From assembly GCA_020536535.1 (NCBI GenBank), contig JAHLWZ010000016.1:46811-110810 (forward strand): a DNA stretch of 64,000 nucleotides, read 5' to 3'. Each line of letters begins with the position of its first letter. The first letter of the stretch is position 1. The notes under the pieces were generated by a model, which did no database searches, was not told the DNA's origin, and worked only from the letters and a program-made list of their open reading frames with translations. Of the stretch, positions 46,697 through 57,118 are shown piece after piece. The position numbers were made by a program, and so were the translations under genes. The DNA comes from Pelomyxa schiedti (lineage: Eukaryota > Evosea > Pelobiontida > Pelomyxidae).

Positions 46697-48167
46697 TCAT
46701 ACACGACCAGAGGATGCTGTAATCCTTGGCTTGGGTCGCACTTCTGAGTCAATTACTTGTCGTATGAATATCTGGTCAGGAGCCGGCACCCTTGGTTTTG
46801 TCAGACCAGGGATAGGGATTTAAGGAACACACTCTTTTTCACCCTCCTCGAAAGTGTAGGATGAAGCAATGGCCAACAGGGATCCCGCATCGTTGAATGC
46901 TAGACTGGCAATGCTTGTTGGATAGGGGTGGAACTGAGTAACTCGTTTTTTGTTCTGCCCATCCCAAACCTGGATTTTTTTAAGTGTTGTTGTTGTGTTT
47001 GGTGTTTTTCTATACGTTGACGATCCCGTCACATCCGCCGCTCGCAAATGTGCCATATCTTGTCGGTTTAGCATACGTGGAAAGAAATAGTAGGATACCC
47101 TTTGTGAAAGGCCAGAGTATTGACGGGGAAAACAGTGTCGACCCCATTTATTAATGCGCGGTGACACTTAAATTGATATTTACTGTTCTGAACTTCTGGG
47201 GAAGGATCAAAGAATTCCATAGCCACTCGGCCTTCAATGGAGCTCACAGAAAAACCTATTTAATTCTTGTTTAGAACAATTTGGGTTCTGAACTGTATGG
47301 AGTATTTAGCGGAGAGAGCACCTCTTTCATCAGGGTAGATTCTCACACACCGTGTCTGATATCTCAAGGCACTTTCTCTTCTGGATTCTTCAGACAATGT
47401 CCTCATGTCAACTATATTAATAAGCCTCCCTGGAAATGGTTGAGTAAGTATTAAAACAAAACGGGGAGGTAAGGAACCAGCAGTGCCAACAACAAGCTTG
47501 TTTGGAGAACCGGACATAGAGTAGACCTGATATTGTGAGTAGAGAACCAATTATGATGCAGGAAACCTTTTGAGACTGATTGATAGTCTTGATGCAATTA
47601 GAGTCCCGAGTATCCCAAAATTTGACAGTGCTGTCCCAGCTGCCACTGATGATTAAATCTGTTTGCATTAGTTTCTCTATCAAGGCTACAGTGCAAACCT
47701 CGTTCACCACGTACAGTACAAATACAACGAATAGCACCATCATGAGTTCCAATAGTGGTTTCTGCACCCGTTCGGATATTTACTCTGAACAGAAACTTAT
47801 TGAGTTTGCACATAAACCCGTAATAAAGAATAAACACTTCATAATTTCATTTATTGGTCAGAAGCTTACAGTTTTAGTGTCCTATCAAGACCTCCGCTCA
47901 CGGTGGTTTCTCTGTCAAGGAAACAGCAATCTAACACACCAGATTTGTGACTGTAATGTGTCTTCATCTGGTTCGCCAATACATCATATATTCGTACTGT
48001 CTAAAAAAAAAAAGCACCCCAAGTAAATGACAGGCAAAACACGAGGGAAGGTCAAAAACCGAGTCCCAAGAAGAAACGGCCAAAAACTCGACAGTCCCAG
48101 GACAAAAGTTGACTGCCGTGATTCCGTCACCCGGAGGTTGTTGTAGCTCGTACTCCTTGCTGCTCAT
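46697..48167 (-). CDS. BUB3: Mitotic checkpoint protein BUB3
   Basis: BUB3 is a WD40 propeller that brings BUB1 and BUBR1/Mad3 to phosphorylated kinetochore MELT repeats. Segments in order: [149 protein letters not shown] then [12 protein letters not shown], and [20 protein letters not shown] at the end. The [12 protein letters not shown] and [10 protein letters not shown]...IASSY blocks are diagnostic against the related RAE1. The start ATG is at 48167 and the stop at 46697-46699. About eight short introns interrupt it, one of which carries a T/G-rich stretch near 46985. It looks complete. Confidence 0.93.
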
Positions 48168-48626
48168 GTTGGGGCGACAGGTTTTTTTCGTTGTTTGAGT
48201 CTTCCTTTGAGATCTATTAGAGTCCAATTCCTTGGGTCGATCTCTGAGACGTCTCTGAGTCTCACACCCTAAGTCCACAGTACACATCTTCCAAAAACAA
48301 AACTGAAAATCAGAAAGTGTCGCTTCAGAAAGCCATCTCCTTGATCAGTCTCACAACAACCAAAAAAGGGAGAAAAAAACCAAAAAAAAAACCGAAAACA
48401 CATTAATTAACTGCCCCGAGCGCACTCGCAACGAGACTTTTCCAGCAAAAAACCACCCGTTTTACTTGTTGTTGGCTCAACACCATAATTCCGATTTCAT
48501 TCCGTTCCATTCCTTCCTTTTTTTTTTTCCCCCTCCTCCCATTGCCTAGCCAATTGTTGGTGTAGCCCTGCCCGAGCCCCACGCCCACAACTCACAACTC
48601 ACAACCCACAACAAGCCAAAAACCGA
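48168..48626. other. Divergent intergenic region between BUB3 and the IQGAP-like gene
   Basis: A 459-bp region holding both promoters. It has A-rich runs (48359-48400), a T-rich run followed by C-rich sequence (48519-48540) and tandem CACAACTCACAAC-like repeats at 48586-48613 just before the IQGAP-like ATG. No open frame of interest. Confidence 0.5.
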
Positions 48627-51600
48627 ATGTCGTCGAAAGGCCGCCACTCCCACAATTCCTCCCACGGGTCGTCCTCCTCCTCCAGCACATCCTCCCGCAA
48701 CTCGACCGGCGCGCCATCGCCATCGCCGGCACCCGCCGCGCCCAGCAACACCGTCGTCACTACCGCGTCGTCGCGGCAGCTGCCTCCCCCGCCCCCTCTC
48801 ACCTTGCCGCCTTCCTTGCCCTCCCAGTCTTCGTCTTCGTCTTCGTCCTCCTCCTCGAGCGCGGCTGTTAGTGCCGCGGCCACAACAACGGGAGGTGGTG
48901 GTGGGACTGGGACTGGGACTGGGGCTCACGATCGGGGAAGTGCGTCTGCATCTGCATCTGCATCTGCATCTGTATCTGGTGCCACGGGTGGGACTGGAAC
49001 TGGAACTGGAGGGAGTGTGTCACTGCTTACTGTAATTCAGAATCAGGACCCTGTGGCTTTGTCCAAGCTCGTTCAATGTAACTAGAGATAGCCAATGATT
49101 ATTCTGATTGATTGATGACATTGAGTGCCTGTCTTGACACACAACACTCAAATTCCAACGCGCACACACTCTGGAGCTCTTGTGTTCCCGTCTATTGTCA
49201 CCTTTTTCTTACCAACTACTCACACAAACACAAGTGCTTAAAGAGTTGAATGACTTGAAAAGAAAGATATCCATTTCCAGCAAGAAAAATTTCCAGTTAG
49301 AGGGTGACATTAACGTACTAGATGAAAAGATAGCTCGCCTTATTAAGCACAGGACCACTCTAGATGTTTTCCTTCCTGTTTCTTTCTATATCCCTTGTCT
49401 CATACCCAAATTAGGAGGTGCTGAAGGCAAAAGGTGAGATGGCCACACAGCAACTCAACAAAAGTGTCTCTTTTAAAACCACTCAGGAGGCAGAAGTATT
49501 ATCCCCCATTTTGCCCTTTTTTACTGCATAATTTCAAATCTTTGCTCACAGTTTTCAGGCTTACGGTCGTTTGTTCTGGCTTCTTCAAAGAAAAACTCAA
49601 TATATCAGCAAATTAGCAAGGCTAATAAAACTTGGGGAAATAGACAACTTTCTGCAGACAGTGATGTTCACCCTTTTTGGCAATCAATACGAAGAAGAAG
49701 AAGAGCACCTCCTTTTGTCAATGTTCCAGGTTAAACTTATGGGGTTGTATTTTATTTCTCACCCCTCCCCTTAGTGTGTGCTGCAAGCGGAATTTGCTGA
49801 AGCTACTTCCATTGTTAACATTCTGAGATCAAATACAGCACTCACACGCATGCTCAACACCTACACCAGGTAACATGAAAGTGTTAACTGAGTGTATTTC
49901 CAACTTTGTGAAATTAAGGCGTGGACCTGGTCAACAATATTTAAAAGTCACCCTCACATCCATCTTGGCTAAAACTGTCGCAGATCCAAATCTCAACTTG
50001 GAGATTAATCCTGCCAAAGTATTTTTCCCTTCTATTCACTTTTATTCAACTTGTAATATTGGTCAGGTGTTTGAAGCTTATGTTAATGACTATGAGTCAA
50101 AGGAAGGGAAAACCTTCACTGAAGAACGTAAGCTTACCACAGAGCAAGCAGCTGCACATCCCAAAGTTCAAGAAATAATTGCCCCCAGTAGGTGGTTTTT
50201 CCTATAAGTATGCTTAACTATGGGAAGGAATGGCTCAATTGGAGAGAATTGCTGACGAGTTCGTTGCCCAGCTAGTCAATTCATTAGATGCAGTACCTTA
50301 TGGAATAAGATGGATTTCAAGGCAGATATCAGACCTATTTCATGTTTGGACAACAAAAAATCCTCAATGTAGTGACATTGACAGGAAAAATTTCCGGAAG
50401 CCTCTCAAGCACAAAAGTGCTCTGTTATTGGTGGTTTCTTCCTTCTTCGTTTTGTAAATCCTGCCATCGTCACTCCTAATGCATTCATGCTTATTGATAC
50501 AAAGCTTTCACAAACAACAAGAAGAAATCTCACCTTGGTGACTTTTTTTTAATCTCACAGTGGGAGCTTTCTCATTACCTCCAGATAGCGAAAATGCTTC
50601 AAAATATAGCCAATAATGTTCCTTTTGGAGGTGTCAAGGAATTCTACATGGAGCAACTTAATCCCATGTTGGAAAGAAATACCCCTATAATGAATCAGTT
50701 CATGGAGCGTCTCACTGAAGTTGAAGACCTTTCTGATCACCTTTCTGTATGCATCTTCGAGCAAGTCTCTGTATTCATTGTCCTAAAATACAGATGGACA
50801 AATATTTATCACTAGGAAAGGCACAAGATACCACAATCACAATCAGTTTGAATGAAATTTACTTTATTCATTCCCTTCTTGCTCTGCATTGTGAAGCAAT
50901 AGTATACTACTTACCATCCTTAATCTGAATTTTACGGTCTCACAGGCACCAGATTCAAATGATGAAATGAGACAACTACTGAGAAATCTTTCTGCACCAC
51001 CCCCACAGCTTCCCCGCAAGGATAATGCTAATGTTGAACTCAAGCTTCTGCCTCCAAAAGGTTTTTTTTTTTCCGCATTCTTTCCTTCATTTCACTGTTA
51101 AACAGACGGTGGACAAACACAAATGAGGCCGGAGCAACTTTACTCTGAAATCAAATTTCTTCTTTTCTCCCTTATTCGTTCTGTTCCCACAAATCTCACC
51201 CTTGTTGATGGCGACGTGAGAGTAATTTCCAGTCTGAGTAGTTCGCTTCTAATCCTAAAAAGTCTCTTCTGGCCCAAATCGCCAAGTGGGCAACTTCTCA
51301 AAACACCAAAGAAGTTCTGGAGCACATAGGGCGAATTCTGGTGACATGCAAGAAACTCACCTCCATTGGGGGAGAACCTGACACTGTCTTCTTTGCACGA
51401 ATGAGCAAAGAGCTTGCAGAGGTTTTTACCCAATATTAATTTTTTTATCTTCTTTTCACCTAAGATGAATCCAGGAATTTTTGAATAGCAACCAGCGGAT
51501 TGTCAAGGTTGCTGCTGACATTGAAAAGCTCAAAGTTGTCCACCAAGCCCTTCTGGAACACAACGAATTTGGAAATCAGCAACTTAGAGCATATGAAGAG

Positions 51601-52153
51601 TACCTAAACAATGCACGAAATCCCTTGGGTACTGGCCCAGCAAGGTTTTTTTCCTATGACTCGACATGAAATTAACAAAAAAAAAAAAAAAAATAGAGGT
51701 GACAAAACCAAGGTTAAGCACATTTCCGGCCCCTTCAAGTTTACCCACAATCAACTGATGAAAGATGGAGTTATCATTGAGTCCGATGTTCCTGATGACA
51801 GGTAAAGGCTTACCCGGAATTTTCCGCGTTTGCGAATAGTATAATGTAGCTACTAATGAGGAAAGAATCTTTAGTAAAGGGTGCAGAGATATTGAGTGAA
51901 TAATCTCTTAATGACACATAAAAAAAAAAAAACATCCAGGAGGGCACATGTGTGCTTTGAATTCAGCTCCCCCACACCAGGAATGTTTGACATCAAAGTG
52001 TCTTACCGTAGTAAGGGTATTTCTGAACTCAAGCTTCAAATTGATGATCTACTTGAACGCCAGTCCAGCAACCATCTCCAATACGAAACAGATTTCCTCA
52101 TTCTCAACGTCAACCTTGTAATTTACCTGTTGAACAAGCACTTCTTTTCCTAG
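48627..52153 (+). CDS. IQGAP-like RasGAP-domain protein (DGAP1/GAPA-type)
   Basis: The first exon (ATG 48627) is Ser/Pro-rich low complexity with GT and SA dipeptide repeats. A coiled coil follows (LKELNDLKRKISISSKKNFQ). The GAP-related domain matches IQGAP rather than classical RasGAP: LLLSMFQCVLQAEFAEATSI, MLNTYTRRGPGQQYLKVTLT, VFEAYVNDYESKEGKTFTEE, LTTEQAAAHPKVQEIIA, FVAQLVNSLDAVPYGIRWIS, a glycine-leading FFFLRFVNPAIVTPNAF (shifted by an intron near 50420), and IAKMLQNIANNVPFGGVKEF. The C-terminus is RasGAP_C: KFTHNQLMKDGVIIESDVPD, SPTPGMFDIKVSYRSKGISE, ILNVNLVIYLLNKHFFS. There is no calponin-homology domain or clear IQ motif, as in Dictyostelium DGAP1/GAPA, which bind Rac and cortexillin for cytokinesis. 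TYTRRGP stands where Ras-type GAPs have an Arg finger; by analogy with IQGAPs, GAP activity may be absent. Confidence 0.87.
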
Positions 52154-52583
52154 CAAAGTACTCTTCACAGAAGAGACCAACAAGCCACCAAACCACCAAA
52201 GCAAAAAAGAAAAGAAGAGTTGTTACGCGGCATTACTTTTTTTTCCTTCTCGTCAGTCTCACAACAACGACTTTGATGAGTTAACTTTCAACCAAAAACA
52301 GAAAAGTGGAACGCTAATAATATCAGTAGAAAAAAGAAAGAAAAAAGAAAGAAATAAACCGGGAAGGGTGCGTTTCTCCTTCCTTTTTTTTTTCCCTCTC
52401 TTCTTCGCCCATTCCCCCTTTTTTCTAATACCCCGCCGTCGTCCATCTGTTTGGGTTTTCCCCTCCTTCCTTTTTTTTTCCTCCTCCAACGCACCATCGT
52501 CTCCTTCGTTCCCACAATCCACAACCTACGAGACAACTTTTAACCACCAGCCCCTTTCTTTTTTTTCCCCCTTTGTTGCAGTG
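52154..52583. other. Pyrimidine-rich intergenic/5' region of the IPT-domain gene
   Basis: 430 bp between two same-strand genes. The last 200 bases before ATG 52584 are strikingly C+T-rich on the + strand (several T runs broken by CCC), with TTGTTGCAG just before the ATG. This could be the 3' splice site of a 5' UTR intron, or a pyrimidine-rich promoter. The frame is open back to 52368, but the sequence looks non-coding. Confidence 0.5.
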
Positions 52584-55500
52584 ATGGCGACTTTTACAAC
52601 AATGCAAGAACAAAACCCAAGTCAAACCGACTCTGTTGAAGCCAATTCAACGAATTCGTTGGCAAATAGCCCCAGTGAAAATGGCACTGGGAGCAATTGC
52701 CCCTCTTCCTCAATCACACCATCACCTCTTCCATCTTTTTCAACCAATTTGCCCCCTCCTGTGGGAATGGTTGGATTCAGACTCTCTGATTCCCAATTGG
52801 GTTCTTCTGTTGCCCAGCCACTGCCAATTCTCCCTCTTCCAGTCAATAGTAATAATGTCAACAACACCCTCACCAACAACAATAACAACAACCTACTCAG
52901 GAAGTCCCACCGTCACTCACACAGCCCACCTCCCAATTCATCTGGAAATGGAAGTGGGAATGCCACGCAATCCTCGTGCTTCAGTGGGGGTGGTTCGGAT
53001 TCTGGCAATTCCACATCACCTGCCACTCATCACCACCAGCCTCTTGCTCTCACTGCACAGGATCACCAGAAACTCTGGCAAAAGTTGACTGATGATCAGT
53101 TCAAAACTGATCAATCTAATTTGGTAACCCTACAAGCAGTATCCAATCACGTCTCTCCTACAACAATTTCGCCTGCACAAACGACTCCTCTTCCATCAAA
53201 TTCATTGACACCCTCTTCTACTCTTCACATGGGCTCTGCTGTTTTGCCCAGCCTTGCCACGTCTTCAGTTAATGATCTACTAGTCCTTCACGCACTTCTA
53301 GTTGATCTTATACACCGTGATGTTGGCTTGCTTCTCTTGCTTGACAGTCTTGCTGCTCGGCATGGCTTAGCTCAGGTACTGCACAGAGGCAGACTTGACG
53401 CATTGAGCAGAATGCTAGAAGAAGCCCCCGCATTACTCAGGGGAATGTCTTCTGCCCAAGTAACTGAATTGGCTGCAGTTTATTCACAGAAAAGACAGGT
53501 TGAGTTGCTTGTGACCAACCAAGCAATTGCCTTCTCTCCATACTTTTCAAGCTCACAGCCCAAAAGGAAGGGGTTGAACAAGATTACAGTAGCAGTAGCG
53601 GGCAGCTTCTACCCTTATGTGTCTTGCTTGGTTTCAGGGAGGTCCAACTCATCCTCTTCCGTATCACCACTGTACAACTCGTGCACTTGACACGCAATCT
53701 TCTTCCGTGCATAGAAGACACGGCACTGCTAGATTGCTTTGCTTGGGTTCAAGACCATGTGTGTGCTCATCCTGCACAAGCAGTGGAACAGTGTCACAAA
53801 GCTTTGTCACAAGTGCCATCTCACTTGCAAAAAGTGGCTTTAGCCAAGTGCATACCAGATGTCCCACAGGAAGTAAGATTTCACACTGCGTTTTCCCACT
53901 TCACTCCCCTTCAATAGATTTCTAGCTTTGTATTGGAAGTATTTAGGCTCCCGTTATACGATACGATTAGTTTTACGTGCACTCTTGGGTCTCTCTCGAA
54001 TCACCAATTATCTCTTCTTATCCGAATATTTCAGGTTTCTCATTTCGGTTCTAGAAGGTGATGTTAATGAAATTCACAGATGGACACTTGTACCATTATC
54101 ACTATCAAGCGTGCCATTGCACCTGATCCCCAGGATGAGGGTCTTGAGCTACCAAATTCTGGCCTTTGCGCTGAACTTCCTTCTGTCGTAACAGGGGGTG
54201 CTTTGCTCAACGAACAGTCCACCGCCAACCCACTCACCCAACATATCGCAAACGCACAGCTACTCCTTCAACACTCTGGATTGAGTTATTTTCAACAGCC
54301 GGAGTTTCCAAATTCCCAGGTGTCTCTGTCTGTCCAATCACATCCATCAGACTCCAGTCCACAAGGACAGTTACTTCTTCTACAGCAACAAATGAAACAA
54401 ACCTCACCCGCCAAGTCTCATCCTCTAAAACACGAAAAGGAAGAAATGAGGGAAGGCGAACCTGTGCCAAGTGTATATTCGGCACACACAGGCACCGTTG
54501 ATTTCTCGGGTTCACAGGCATGTATGACCAACCATCAGCAGAAACTCATTTCGTCCAGGTATTAGCAACTGAAGGTACACCAACGGATTCCTCTCATGGC
54601 CCAATGAGACCCCGACGTCACAAGCCATCTGGTAACAATTCAATCACAATTCCATTTTATTAACGACTGCAAGGTAGGAAACCATATGCCCATAGTGATG
54701 CAATCGAACCCAGTGCAACAAGTTCACCCTTGTAGTAAGTCGGAATTTACATTTCCATGATGACTTCTCTAACTTATGTATACAAGTGAGGAGTTCAACA
54801 GCCGAGCAGCACAAGACCAAGGCGCTATAACAAATACCACTCCTCCCTCGTCTGCAATTGCAGCTACCTCTGGAGACAGTGACAATGGAGAAGGTGGGGG
54901 AATTATTCCAACACAAGTACCTTATGGAATGATGCCTGGTGTTGGCATTGGGGGCGCTGTGATTGGTCTCAAAATTGCTCGTCAACCACCCAGTAGGACT
55001 GTTTATCAAAGGATCTTAAGACCGTTTCCAAGTGTGATGATAGTTGGTACTCTGCCTCAAGGAATGATACAAAATCTCTTCATTGAAGCATCTTTGTGGC
55101 GGTCAGATAATGAGACCGAGATACCTTCCTACTTGGAGGGAACAAGAGTTGTTAGGGTAAGCTTTCTACACAATTATTAATTCCTCACTAAATAATTACC
55201 CCTTTATGCCTTTTTTTGCAAGATTTCTACCGGCGTTTTTGCCACTTTCAAACGATTGAAGATATTGTGCACTACACAACAGCAAGGCTCTCTATTTTGT
55301 CTGCGATTTGTTTTGAAACAGTAAAGCTCCTATGAAATTTCTTGTGTAACACTGTGGTATTCAAGGTATATGGGAAACGATTTCTATCCTGTTGCTGGAG
55401 GTGTTGCCCTCTCTGATCCCATTGAGGTGTTCTCTCACACCCTGTATCTCAATGAGAGGCGCGAATGTATGAACCCTCAAATATTCCTTCGCAATTCCTA

Positions 55501-55987
55501 AATGAAAAGAAAAAGCTGGTGGGCAACCATCACCAAGTGTTACTGAAGTTCTACCCGCAACAGGCTCAGCAGGTACCAGGGTGGCAGTTATAGGAAGTAA
55601 CTTTCTCAACACCCCCAACCTCCGTGTGGCCTTTAACAATACAGTGATTGTTCCCACATTCCATGAACAAGGTTTGATTTTACCTAATACTCTTACTTTA
55701 AAAATGGGAGGGAAAGCCAAGTCTTTAATAACAATTTCACTCCCACAGTTTAATCCCCTATCCCACAATGCATTAATGGTTCTCACATAGGAACGCTTAT
55801 CTGTGTTGTACCCACTATTGACGAGCCATCACCCTCCACTGTTCCTCCCGGCGGAATTAGCGGGAATTCCATTACCGGCGGGGGTGGAGGATCTTCAATT
55901 GTGGGAGCCCCTGTATATGTATCTGTTCGAGTGAGCAATGATGGAAGTACCTTTAGTGAAGGCAAAGCGGTGTTTATGTATTGCTAA
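52584..55987 (+). CDS. IPT/TIG-domain protein, putative transcription regulator
   Basis: The N-terminal exon is Ser/Asn/Pro-rich. A helical region follows: NDLLVLHALLVDLIHRDVGL, AARHGLAQVLHRGRLDALSR, MLEEAPALLRGMSSAQVTEL, then LVHLTRNLLPCIEDTALLDC and SQVPSHLQKVALAKCIPDVP. After another Gln/Ser-rich part comes a beta-rich block: QRILRPFPSVMIVGTLPQGM, NLFIEASLWRSDNETEIPSY, GVFATFKRLKILCTTQQQGS then LFCLRFVLK. Finally there is an IPT/TIG immunoglobulin-like domain: SVTEVLPATGSAGTRVAVIG, SNFLNTPNLRVAFNNTVIVP, TFHEQGTLICVVPTIDEPSP, VYVSVRVSNDGSTFSEGKAV, ending FMYC. A DNA-binding-type beta sandwich followed by IPT recalls Rel/CSL/COE factors and Spt23/Mga2, but I cannot match the first beta block to any of them. 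The stop is at 55985-55987. Confidence 0.62.
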
Positions 55988-56020
55988 TTCAGTCCCTCCA
56001 AGCCACCAATCATCACAGCA

Positions 56021-56056
56021 ACAAAACCAAAACCAAAACCAAAACCAAAATTAAAA
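56021..56056 (+). repeat. Short (AAAACC)n array
   Basis: About five hexanucleotide units just downstream of the IPT-gene stop, in what should be 3' UTR or intergenic DNA. It looks telomere-like in composition but is short and internal. Confidence 0.8.
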
Positions 56057-56110
56057 CGACAACAACCCACATACACTCTCCTCCTTTCATGTGTAAAGCT
56101 GTGGAAAGGA

Positions 56111-56232
56111 GCACCTTCAAATCCATGTCAAAGAAAACCCCCAACCCACACCATCACCAAAGCCAAAACACACTTAAATGTTGTGGTGAGTGAGCACACA
56201 AAAAGAATGAACTCTTTTAAAAAATCAAAAAA
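56111..56232 (+). repeat. Segment duplicated in inverse orientation after the gap (copy A1)
   Basis: The reverse complement of this stretch appears, apparently base-perfect, at 57637-57757, directly after the run of N. Perfect identity in AT-rich non-coding DNA argues for an assembly or amplification artefact. Confidence 0.9.
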
Positions 56233-56281
56233 TTTGTCCCAAGTTTCCTCTAGAGGAAAAAAAAAACAAAACCCCTTCGTC

Positions 56282-56934
56282 ATGAGCAACGACGAATCGA
56301 CGGCATTGGGACGAGCACTGGCGCTCGTGAACAGGGCAGTGCAAGAGGACCAGGATAGGAACTTCATTGACGCCTGTTCAATGTATTGGAGAGCACTGGT
56401 TCTTCTGAAAGAAGCCCACGATGGTGTGCACATACAATCCATTCGAGGCTTATTTCCAACTTGCTGTTGGTTTGCTGTTGTTGGTGGTCATTTATGGTGG
56501 TTGGACCGTCCGTTTGTAATGATATAATATTCAAGCATCATACTATCAATAACAAGGTAAAAAAAATGTGACCCAAAAAACCAAACAAACAAACAAACAA
56601 ACAAACAGTGGAGGCAGATCCAGGGAAACAAGCTGGGATACGAGGGGCCAGTGACGGCTATGAGAAGAGGAGGAAGGAATTGTGGGACAGCATGCAGCCG
56701 GCACAGCAGGAGGCAGTGGTAAGGAGGTACGAGGTGGAGCAAGACATAGCCCTTGTGAAGGACCTGAGGGGTAGCCTGGGCCCCCAGCTGGTGCCCCCCT
56801 CTGTTGAGGAAATGACCGCTCTGCATGACCTCCAAATGAAGCTCACATATGCTCTTTTGCAGCTGAAAATGGCACAGCAGCAGCAGCAACCAGGAGGAAC
56901 TGGTGGAGGGGGTGTGTTCATGGGTGGATTCTAG
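56282..56934 (+). CDS. MIT-domain protein
   Basis: The first exon encodes a microtubule-interacting-and-transport three-helix domain: LGRALALVNRAVQEDQDRNF then IDACSMYWRALVLLKEA, which fits the A.ELV..AV..D...Y..A...Y..A...L pattern. A 187-nt intron (about 56422-56608), unusually long here and ending in an (AAAC)n run, joins to EADPGKQAGIRGASDGYEKR then RKELWDSMQPAQQEAVVRRY. A helical, Gln-rich C-terminus ends GGTGGGGVFMGGF. MIT domains bind ESCRT-III tails, so a role in endosomal sorting or cytokinesis is plausible; no AAA ATPase (VPS4) or protease domain is attached. An in-frame ATG at 56207 would add a Lys/Ser-rich leader, but the sequence there looks like 5' flank. Total about 155 residues. 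Confidence 0.7.
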
Positions 56935-57118
56935 AATCATACTTAGTACTGTCACTGTTGTTGCCCCGTTTCCAGGCAGCAGTGGCAATGTACACTGTGC
57001 ATGTGTAATGAATTGTGAAGAAATCAATTTCGTCTAGAACTTCAATTTCAGTGTTTGCTGGAAACGAAAACAAAAAGTTTTTTTCTTCTTGTTCTGCGCA
57101 ACGGCAACAAACAACAAA

